Source: Pseudomonadota bacterium (GTDB taxonomy: Bacteria > Myxococcota_A > UBA9042 > GCA-2863065). Taken from it: a stretch of 48,512 bases of DNA. Position numbers and translations under genes: made by a program. Shown here in pieces: positions 1 to 6,415 of the stretch (position 1 is the first letter of the stretch; the number at the start of each line of letters is the position of its first letter). The notes beneath the pieces are model-generated. The model was given only the letters and a program-made list of their open reading frames with translations, had not been told where the DNA came from and ran no database searches. The stretch covers positions 1-48,512 of the forward strand of contig SXOO01000112.1 of assembly GCA_005776725.1 (NCBI GenBank), read 5' to 3'.

Positions 1-101
1 ACGCCGACGCGAACGCCGACGCCGACGCGCACGCCGACCCCGACGCCGACGCGAACGCCGCCGCCGACGCGAACGCCGACGGCCGCCGCCGCGTCAGCGT
101 G
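1..101. repeat. GACGCG/GACGCC-rich short repeat at the left edge
   Basis: The first ~100 bases are an imperfect run of GACGCC, GACGCG and GCGAACGCC units cut by the window edge. Read in frame 3 on the plus strand it gives an Asp/Ala/Asn alternation (DADANADA-like) that runs open to a TAA at 123-125, so it could be the C-terminal tail of a plus-strand gene starting outside the window. It could equally be non-coding repeat. Two further imperfect repeats follow (GTGAGCGGCC twice at about 101-120, and AGCGGACG-CGGCGGTGGC-type copies near 125 and 153) just ahead of the methyltransferase start. Confidence 0.5.
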
Positions 102-125
102 AGCGGCCGCGTGAGCGGCCGGTAA
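3..125 (+). CDS. possible C-terminal fragment of an Asp/Ala-repeat protein (partial, left edge)
   Basis: About 40 codons open from the left edge to TAA at 123-125. The translation alternates Asp with Ala/Asn and ends in an Arg/Ser/Val-rich tail (RRRVSVSGRVSGR). Codon third positions are almost all G or C, like the neighbours, but the repeat itself would give that in any frame. Low-complexity Asp/Ala segments are common in lipoproteins of this window, although there they sit near the N-terminus. No function can be assigned, and this may not be a gene. Confidence 0.25.
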   Translation, partial: ADANADADAHADPDADANAAADANADGRRRVSVSGRVSGR

Positions 126-192
126 GCGGACGCGGCGGTGGCGTCAGCGTGAGCGGACGGGGCGGTGGCACCTCTGTTAGGGTGGGCGTGGC

Positions 193-1803
193 ATGGCTGA
201 GTACGAGACGGTCGACACAGAGAAGTTGAAGGCCCGTTATGAGGCCGTGAAGTACACGGGGCGGGTTTATCGCCTGACGCATCCGGATCGCCTTGCCATG
301 GTGGCTCGGATGCGTGGGCTCTCGCCGCCTGACGTGGAGACCGCGCGCGTGCTCGAGCTCGGCTGCGGGACCGGGATGAACGTGGTGTCGATGGCGCACC
401 ACCTCCCGAAGGGGCGGTTCGTCGGTGTTGATCTCTCTGCCGCGATCTTGGATGAAGGCCGAACCTGCGCGGAGGCCCTGGGCCTCTCCAACGTGACCCT
501 CGTCGCGGGCGCGATCGAGGCGCTGCCCGACCTCGCGGCGCTGGACCCCGCGCTCGATCGCTTCGACTACATCGTGTCCCACGGTGTGTATTCGTGGATC
601 ACGGACGAGGCGCGTGACGCGATGCTGCGGGTGATCCGGCAGCTGCTGGCGCCGAACGGGGTGGCGTACGTGAGCTACAACACGTTGCCCGGCTGGTATT
701 ACCGGATGCAGGCGCGCGACGTGATGCGCTGGCACGGCGGGCGCTTCGATGACCCCGAGGTGCAGATCGAGCAGGGCCGCCTCATGCTCGACTTCATCGT
801 CAAGGGGATCGACACGGAGGTCTCGGCGTACGGCCGGCTCCTCAAGGCCACGCTGGACAATCTGGACGGCGCGTCCCACGAGTACCTGTTTCACGACTAC
901 CACGCCCCGATCAATCGCCCGATCTACGTCACCGAGTTCTTCGAACACGCCGCCCGCAACGGGCTCAACGTCCTCGGGGAGGCGGCGTTCGGCGACAGCT
1001 CGCTCCAGCGGATCCCACAGGCATTTCACGCGGCCTTGACCGATCTCGAGGATGACCCGCCGCGCTACTACCAGCTCATCGACCACATCCGATGCACCGG
1101 GTTCCGTCGCACGCTCCTCACGCACGCCGAGAACCCGCTGGGCGCCGTCGACGCGCACGAGCTGCTGGCGGGCACGACGTTGCTGATGCAGGCGCGCCTG
1201 GCGGACTCCGTGGACTTCTCGGTGAGCGCGCCATGCGTCGCTACGGCGCGCGACGAGACCGAGGTCACGGTGACCGATCCCCTCACGAAGGCGGCGCTGA
1301 TAGAGCTCTACGAGGCGTATCCGCTCGCGCTCGGTCCGGAGGAGCTCTTCGAGCGCGCCAAGGCGCGGCTCAAGAAGCGGCGGCGCCGCTCGAGCACGCC
1401 TTACGAGGCCTTCTGCCAGACGCTCGTGGAGCTCTTCGCGCTGGATATCCTCGACGCGTTGCCGCGGCGGGTGGCCGTTGGCCTGGAGCCGGGCGAGCGC
1501 CCCCGGGTCAACCGCCTCGCGCGATGGGAGGCCTCGCGCGGCGCTGACGGCGTCTCCAACGCCTACCACGAGCAGGTCGAGTCGCGGGGCGTGGAGCGGG
1601 TCCTCATCCGGAGCTGCGACGGAACACGGACCCTTCTGGACCTCGCCGACGAGGTGGCGCGAGCGGTGGCCTCGGGTGAGCTGGTGCTGCACGTCGGCGA
1701 CGCCCCAACGACCGACGTCCAGCTCACGCGCGAGGTGGCGCTGTCGGTCGTCACCGACAAGGTGCGCCTCCTTCCCAGCGTCGGCCTCCTCGAGGCGCCC
1801 TGA
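193..1803 (+). CDS. class I SAM-dependent methyltransferase with methyltransferase regulatory domain
   Basis: A 536-residue protein. Residues about 50-165 form a Rossmann SAM-binding fold: motif I is VLELGCGTGMN at about 53-63, followed by an acidic end of strand 2 (GVDLSAAIL) and a motif IV-like FDYIVSHGV. The segment from about 215 to 300 (LDGASHEYLFHDYHAP and onward) resembles the methyltransferase regulatory domain (Pfam MethyTransf_Reg family) that accompanies this type. The last 230 residues are a less conserved extension, also usual in the family. The ATG at 193 is preceded only by a weak GGTGG. The substrate is unknown. The protein has no signal peptide and should be cytoplasmic. It stands alone, with about 190 bases before the next gene. 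Confidence 0.85.
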   Translation: MAEYETVDTEKLKARYEAVKYTGRVYRLTHPDRLAMVARMRGLSPPDVETARVLELGCGTGMNVVSMAHHLPKGRFVGVDLSAAILDEGRTCAEALGLSNVTLVAGAIEALPDLAALDPALDRFDYIVSHGVYSWITDEARDAMLRVIRQLLAPNGVAYVSYNTLPGWYYRMQARDVMRWHGGRFDDPEVQIEQGRLMLDFIVKGIDTEVSAYGRLLKATLDNLDGASHEYLFHDYHAPINRPIYVTEFFEHAARNGLNVLGEAAFGDSSLQRIPQAFHAALTDLEDDPPRYYQLIDHIRCTGFRRTLLTHAENPLGAVDAHELLAGTTLLMQARLADSVDFSVSAPCVATARDETEVTVTDPLTKAALIELYEAYPLALGPEELFERAKARLKKRRRRSSTPYEAFCQTLVELFALDILDALPRRVAVGLEPGERPRVNRLARWEASRGADGVSNAYHEQVESRGVERVLIRSCDGTRTLLDLADEVARAVASGELVLHVGDAPTTDVQLTREVALSVVTDKVRLLPSVGLLEAP

Positions 1804-1990
1804 CGGGTCGCCCTGCGCGAGTGAACAGCCGCCCGTGCGCCTCGCGCAGACCCGCGGAAGTGCCCAGGCGCTGAGGCCAGACCGCGCGAACTACGCTCCA
1901 GCGCGTCCCACGGTGCCGGGTGCTCTGTCTGCTGATAGAGTGCCGGCGTTTACGACCCCCGGGCGATCCGGGCTGGCAAGGGAGGCGATC

Positions 1991-3283
1991 ATGGCGGACC
2001 CCATCGACCCGGAGCAGGGCGGTGACGGCCTCGTCTACGACTGGAACCTCGTAGACTCGCGGCGCCCCATCGTCCGCGGCGACCGGGTCACCTTCTTCGA
2101 CGAGTCGCTTCGCGACGGCATCCAGTCGCCCTCGGTGCGCGACCCCGTCATCGAGGACAAGCTCCGAATCCTCCACCTCATGGACTCGCTCGGCATCCAG
2201 TACGCCGACATCGGCCTCCCCGGCGCGGGGGGCAGGGCGGTGTCCGACGTCACACGCATCACGCGCGAGATCGTGGACGCCCGGCTGCGGATCAAGCCGG
2301 CGGCGGCGGGTCGCACGCACCTCTCGGACCTGCGCGCGATCGCCGACATCAGCCAGAAGACCGGGGTGGCGCTCGAGGTCATGGCTTTCCTCGGCTCCAG
2401 CCCCATCCGCCAATACGCGGAGAACTGGGACGTCGAGCGGATGGCCACCATGACCCGGGACGCGGTGACGTTCTGCGTGGCTGAGGGGCTGCCCACCACC
2501 TTCGTCACCGAGGACACGATCCGGAGCCGGCCCGAGACGCTCGACCGCCTGTTCCGAACCGCGCTCGACTGTGGAGCCACGCGTCTCACGCTCTGCGATA
2601 CGTGCGGTCACGCCACCCCCGACGGGGTCCGCGCGCTCGTGAAGTTCGCGCGGTCGATCGTGGACGCGATGGGGCTGCGAAAGACCGTGCTGCTCGACTG
2701 GCACGGCCACAACGACCGTGGGCTGGCCCTGGTCAACTCGATCGTGGCCCTGGAAGCGGGCGTCGAGCGGCTGCACGGCACGGCGCTCGGCATCGGCGAG
2801 CGCGTCGGCAATACCAGCATGGATCAGCTGCTGATGAACCTGCGCTTGCTCGGGGTCATCGAACAGGACCTCACCCACCTCGGCGAGTACTGCCACACGG
2901 TCAGCCGTGCCACCGACGTGGCGATCCCGGTGAACTACCCGCTGGTCGGATCCGACGCGTTCCGCACCGCAACCGGGGTGCACGCCGCGGCGATCATCAA
3001 GGCCCAGAAGAAGGGGGACGCGTGGCTCGCCGATCGGATCTACTCCGGGGTCCCGGCGGGGCTGTTCGGCCTCGGGCAGGTCATCGAGATCGGGCCCATG
3101 TCCGGCCTCTCCAACGTGACCTGGTGGCTCGAGCGCCACGGGGTTGCAGCCGAGCCCGGCCTCGCCGAGGCCGTCTTCGCCGCTGCGAAACAGTCGGACC
3201 ACACCTTGACGGAGCCTGAGGTGCTCGCGCTCGTCCGTCGGGTCAAGCACGACTCCCAGGTGGGCGAGTCCAGGAGCGCGTGA
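1991..3283 (+). CDS. DRE-TIM metallolyase family enzyme (2-isopropylmalate/homocitrate synthase-like)
   Basis: A 430-residue TIM-barrel protein of the HMGL-like family, which condenses acetyl-CoA with a 2-oxo acid. The signature FFDESLRDGIQSPS lies at about residues 35-48 (family pattern DxxLRDGxQ) and the metal-binding HGHND at about 238-242. NTSMDQLLMNL and FRTATGVHAAAI follow the later part of the family pattern. It lacks the C-terminal LeuA allosteric domain, so its length fits homocitrate synthase, citramalate synthase-like or lyase relatives better than classical LeuA. The exact substrate cannot be told from sequence. The start at 1991 has a good Shine-Dalgarno (GGGAGGCGATC before ATG). 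The stop overlaps the ATG of the next gene (TGATG), so the two are probably co-translated. Confidence 0.8.
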   Translation: MADPIDPEQGGDGLVYDWNLVDSRRPIVRGDRVTFFDESLRDGIQSPSVRDPVIEDKLRILHLMDSLGIQYADIGLPGAGGRAVSDVTRITREIVDARLRIKPAAAGRTHLSDLRAIADISQKTGVALEVMAFLGSSPIRQYAENWDVERMATMTRDAVTFCVAEGLPTTFVTEDTIRSRPETLDRLFRTALDCGATRLTLCDTCGHATPDGVRALVKFARSIVDAMGLRKTVLLDWHGHNDRGLALVNSIVALEAGVERLHGTALGIGERVGNTSMDQLLMNLRLLGVIEQDLTHLGEYCHTVSRATDVAIPVNYPLVGSDAFRTATGVHAAAIIKAQKKGDAWLADRIYSGVPAGLFGLGQVIEIGPMSGLSNVTWWLERHGVAAEPGLAEAVFAAAKQSDHTLTEPEVLALVRRVKHDSQVGESRSA

Positions 3284-3774
3284 TGCGAGAGTGGGTCATC
3301 GATTCCAAGAGGTCGCGCATCGAGGTTCGCGCGAAGTCCACGCTCCACGACTCCCGGAGCTCGGGGCCCCTGCGCGGGCGCGTGACGGGCGAACCCGAGG
3401 CGCTCGAGAGCAGCGCGGGGGGCGTGGTGGAGGTCCCGGTCGAGTCCTTCGACTTCGGGAACAAGCTCCAGACAATGGCCGTGTTGTCCAAGATCGACGC
3501 CTCGCGGCACCCGGTGGCGCGGTTCGTCGTGGCGGGGGCCGAGGTCCTTTCCCGCAATCCCTGGCGGGTCCGCGTGTCTGGCGCGCTCGATTACCGCGGG
3601 CGCAAGACGGCGTTCTCGTTCGAGGCCACCGGCTCGATCAGCGAGACGGCCCTCGAGGCCCGAGCTGAGCTGCCGGTGAACCTCCCGGCGATCGGTGTGA
3701 CTCCGCCTTCGCTGCTCTTCATGAAGGTGGCCGACGAGGTGCTGGTCAGCGTGGTTCTGGTGGCGTCGCGGTAG
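3283..3774 (+). CDS. YceI-like (polyisoprenoid-binding lipocalin-like) protein
   Basis: A 163-residue beta-rich protein. It opens with WVIDSKRSRIEVRAKST, matching the YceI start pattern (W.ID..HS.i.F..r), and continues with GPLRGRVTGEPE, VPVESFDFGN and a late LPAIGVTPPSLLFMKVADEV block. YceI proteins form a lipocalin-like barrel that binds isoprenoid or other amphiphiles. Many are periplasmic, but no signal peptide is visible here, so a cytoplasmic member is likely. ATG 3283 overlaps the upstream stop as TGATG; a GTG at 3280 is in frame and would add one residue. Coupling to a TIM-barrel synthase suggests a shared role that the sequence does not define. Confidence 0.75.
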   Translation: MREWVIDSKRSRIEVRAKSTLHDSRSSGPLRGRVTGEPEALESSAGGVVEVPVESFDFGNKLQTMAVLSKIDASRHPVARFVVAGAEVLSRNPWRVRVSGALDYRGRKTAFSFEATGSISETALEARAELPVNLPAIGVTPPSLLFMKVADEVLVSVVLVASR

Positions 3775-3794
3775 CAGCGCGCGGCAGCTCGCGG

Positions 3795-4523
3795 CTATCG
3801 GGTGGCGTCCCGGTGCCGACGCGTGACCCACTGGAGCGAGCGCTGAAACACTGCCGTGTGCGCCACGGTCACGTGTAGGAGCACGCCCGAGAGGAACGCG
3901 AGGAGCCACGCCATCAGCGCCTCGCTGAGCACGGGTAGCGCGTACAGCGCGGTGAAGTAACCCAGCACCGTAGCCAGCGCGATCACAGCCAGCATCCCAA
4001 GGGTCTCTGCTCGCGACAGGCGCCCCTGTCCGAGCCAGACGACGGAGGCGCCGTCGCTCACGCGGTGGAGCACCACCCCGAGGCCCAGCGTGGAGACCGC
4101 CTCGCTCGCGACGTCGGCGGCGATAGCCACGCCGTCCAGCAGCGCATGTAATGCGAGCCCGGCGAGGGCGACGAAGACGGCGAGGCGTCCCGCACGCCCG
4201 GAGTGCCCGGGGGTGTTTCCTGGCGGCGTGTGGCTGTGGGATCCGGCGTGCGCGTGATGATCGTGGCCCGGGGCCCCTGGCCCGTGGTCGCCCACCAGCC
4301 GCTCGAGCAGCGAGGGCACCACCACACCCAGCGCCAGCGCGAGAAGCGCCCACGCGCCGGCGTCTTCCAGGGCGTGGGGCAGCAAATCCACCGACACGAA
4401 CAGCAGCAGCACCAGGGGAACGCCCACCTCGATGGCGGACAGCATCGCGGGCACGCGCCGGCCGAGCGCGACGAGGCCCGGGCCGAGGCCGAGGGCGAGG
4501 ATGCTGGCGGCCAGAAGGAACAC
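3795..4523 (-). CDS. ZIP-family divalent metal transporter-like membrane protein
   Basis: A 242-residue polytopic membrane protein with about seven hydrophobic segments. Two motifs typical of ZIP transport sites are visible: HALLDGVAI at about 126-134 and HRVSDGAS at about 153-160. Between TM3 and TM4 lies a His-rich loop (about residues 80-107, HDHHAHAGSHSH) of the kind that binds zinc in ZIP proteins. Likely role: movement of zinc, iron or manganese across the inner membrane. It starts at GTG 4523 with a GGGAGAG immediately upstream, and it is convergent with the YceI-like gene (about 20 bases between stops). It is a single-gene unit as far as can be seen. Confidence 0.8.
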   Translation of the reverse strand: MFLLAASILALGLGPGLVALGRRVPAMLSAIEVGVPLVLLLFVSVDLLPHALEDAGAWALLALALGVVVPSLLERLVGDHGPGAPGHDHHAHAGSHSHTPPGNTPGHSGRAGRLAVFVALAGLALHALLDGVAIAADVASEAVSTLGLGVVLHRVSDGASVVWLGQGRLSRAETLGMLAVIALATVLGYFTALYALPVLSEALMAWLLAFLSGVLLHVTVAHTAVFQRSLQWVTRRHRDATR

Positions 4524-4659
4524 GGCTCTCCCTGGGGAAAGGGCGCAGGTTAGGGGGTGACTCTCTCAGATGCAATCGATTTTCATGTGGGCCGGGCCCT
4601 CCGGCGGACCCTCCGGGCCGTGATGGGAGCGGGCGTCCCCGTGTGGTAAACCCGCCCCG

Positions 4660-5658
4660 ATGAACGACCTCGTCCCATCGGGTCTCCAGGTGTTTTCAGG
4701 CATCAGCAGCCGAGCGTTCGAGCACCCGGCCGACCGCGCTGCTCTGGCAGCGCTCAGGGCCATCCCCGTCTTCGACACCGTGCTCCGCGCGCTAGTCGGC
4801 CTCCTCCCCGAGCGCAGCCTCCGGCAGCTCTACCTCGCCGGGGCGGTTCGTATCGGCCCGGCGCAGGCGGCTCGGATCTTCGACTTGCACCGCGAGTGCT
4901 GCGCGGTGCTCGACCTCGACCCCCCCGAGCTCTTCGTCGCTCAGAGTCCGCTCGTGAACGCCGGCGCGATCGGGGCCGAGCGACCGTTCATCGTGCTCAC
5001 CAGCGAGTTGGTCGACCAGCTCGACGACGGGGGGCTGCGTTATGTGCTGGGCCACGAGCTTGGCCACATCCTCGCGGGCCACGCGGTCTACAAGATGATG
5101 GCCGGCATCCTCTTGCGGTGGTCGTTGTCGGGCACCTCGCTACCTGGGGTGGCGCTCTACGGCTTGATCGCGGCTCTGCGAGAGTGGGATCGAAAGTCGG
5201 AGCTCACGGGAGACCGCGCGGGTCTTCTGTGCCTGCAGGACCCGGCGCAGGCCGTTCGTGTCCACATGGCGCTCGCGGGCGGACGCGCAGGCGACGCGCC
5301 ACAAGCCTTCCTGGCCCAGGCCCGGGAGGCGGAGGAGGGCGGCGGTCTGCTCGACGCCGGCGTCCGCCTCATGCAGCTGCTCGGACGTACCCACCCCTTT
5401 CACACCACGCGCGCGTTCGAGGTGAGCCAATGGGCGGAGTCGGGCGGGTACAGCGAGATCCTGGCGGGCCGCTACGCGAAGCGTAGCGACGATGTGCCGT
5501 CGCCGGTCGAGGACGCCGGAGCGGCGTTCCGCAGCTACGCCGACAGCTTCAAGGGTGCTCAGGATCCGATCGCCCGGTTCCTGAGAGAGATGGGCGGCAA
5601 CGTCACGGGCGCAGGCAAGACCGCCTGGAGCTCGGTGCGCGACTGGCTGGAGAAGTGA
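4660..5658 (+). CDS. M48-family zinc metallopeptidase
   Basis: A 332-residue protein with the zinc-protease motif HELGH at about 132-136 (within VLGHELGHILAGH). The third-ligand motif is ELTGDRAG at about 181-188, where the Glu of ExxxD is the expected third zinc ligand. Immediately before HELGH is SELVDQLDDGGLRYVLG, standard for M48B/HtpX-like peptidases. A hydrophobic stretch follows HEXXH, but there is no clear N-terminal signal peptide. A typical M48 role is proteolysis of misfolded or membrane-associated proteins; the target here is unknown. The last codons overlap the next start as GTGA at 5655-5658, so translation of the methylase-like protein downstream is probably coupled. Confidence 0.85.
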   Translation: MNDLVPSGLQVFSGISSRAFEHPADRAALAALRAIPVFDTVLRALVGLLPERSLRQLYLAGAVRIGPAQAARIFDLHRECCAVLDLDPPELFVAQSPLVNAGAIGAERPFIVLTSELVDQLDDGGLRYVLGHELGHILAGHAVYKMMAGILLRWSLSGTSLPGVALYGLIAALREWDRKSELTGDRAGLLCLQDPAQAVRVHMALAGGRAGDAPQAFLAQAREAEEGGGLLDAGVRLMQLLGRTHPFHTTRAFEVSQWAESGGYSEILAGRYAKRSDDVPSPVEDAGAAFRSYADSFKGAQDPIARFLREMGGNVTGAGKTAWSSVRDWLEK

Positions 5659-6314
5659 GCCCCCCCCCGCAGCGAGAGGTGGTCCACGGCGACGCGCTCG
5701 CGTGGATGGCAGAGCGGCCGGCGATGCCTGGGGTGTCGGTGATCTGCTCGATCCCCGACGTGAGCGAGCTCGGCACCACGATGCCGCTCTGGGAGGCGTG
5801 GTTCATCGAGGCGGCCCGCCTCGCCCTGCGCGTCACGCCACCGGACGGGGTCACCGTGTTCTTCCACACCGACCTGAAGCACGAGGGGCGCTGGATCTCG
5901 AAGGCCGCGCTGGTTCTGCGAGCGGCCGACCGCCCCCTGCTCTGGCACAAGGTCGTCTGCCGCAAGCCGGCGGGTGACGTGTCGCGCGGACGGCCGGGGT
6001 TCTCCAACCTTCTCGCGTTCTCCGAGAGTGTGCGCGACGACGCCAACCGGCCGTTCCCCGACGTGCTCCCCTCGCTCGGCGAGATGGCGTGGAGCCACAG
6101 CATGGGCTCCGCCGCGGCGTCGCTCGCAGCGGGTTTCGTGCGCCGCATGTCCCCCGCAACGCACACCATCGTCGCGCCCTTCTGCGGTCTCGGGGCCGCG
6201 CTCGACGCGGCGAATCGGGTGGGGCTCGCGGCGATCGGGATCGAGCGGAATCGAAAGCGCGCTGAGCGGGCCCGCGTCGTCAAATTGGAGCCCGCGCCCC
6301 CCACCGCGGTATAA
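5655..6314 (+). CDS. divergent DNA/RNA-methylase-fold protein (SAM-binding), function unknown
   Basis: A 219-residue protein. Near the C-terminus IVAPFCGLGAALDAAN (from about residue 171), followed by GLAAIGIERN, closely follows the PFCGSGTTL / GIE SAM-binding motif of beta-class N4/N6 DNA methylases. Early in the protein, VHGDALAWM is followed by CSIPDVSEL (about 31-39) where a DPPY catalytic motif would normally stand. The target chemistry is therefore uncertain; an RNA or protein substrate, or loss of activity, are all possible. No target-recognition domain or restriction endonuclease neighbour is present, so it is not an ordinary R-M methylase. GTG 5655 overlaps the M48 stop. Confidence 0.6.
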   Translation: MSPPPQREVVHGDALAWMAERPAMPGVSVICSIPDVSELGTTMPLWEAWFIEAARLALRVTPPDGVTVFFHTDLKHEGRWISKAALVLRAADRPLLWHKVVCRKPAGDVSRGRPGFSNLLAFSESVRDDANRPFPDVLPSLGEMAWSHSMGSAAASLAAGFVRRMSPATHTIVAPFCGLGAALDAANRVGLAAIGIERNRKRAERARVVKLEPAPPTAV

Positions 6315-6415
6315 GGCCCCCCAACGGGGGCTGCCCCGGGCGTGCCTTGACGAGACTCGCGCACAGCGAGCTGTCACGTGGCGGCGCGGAACGACGCGTA
6401 CGGGAGGATTCGGAG

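Noticed and set aside
94..1692. 532-codon minus-strand open frame opposite the first methyltransferase
   Set aside because: Arg/Glu/Val/His-rich shadow; the plus-strand protein has clear family motifs over the same bases.
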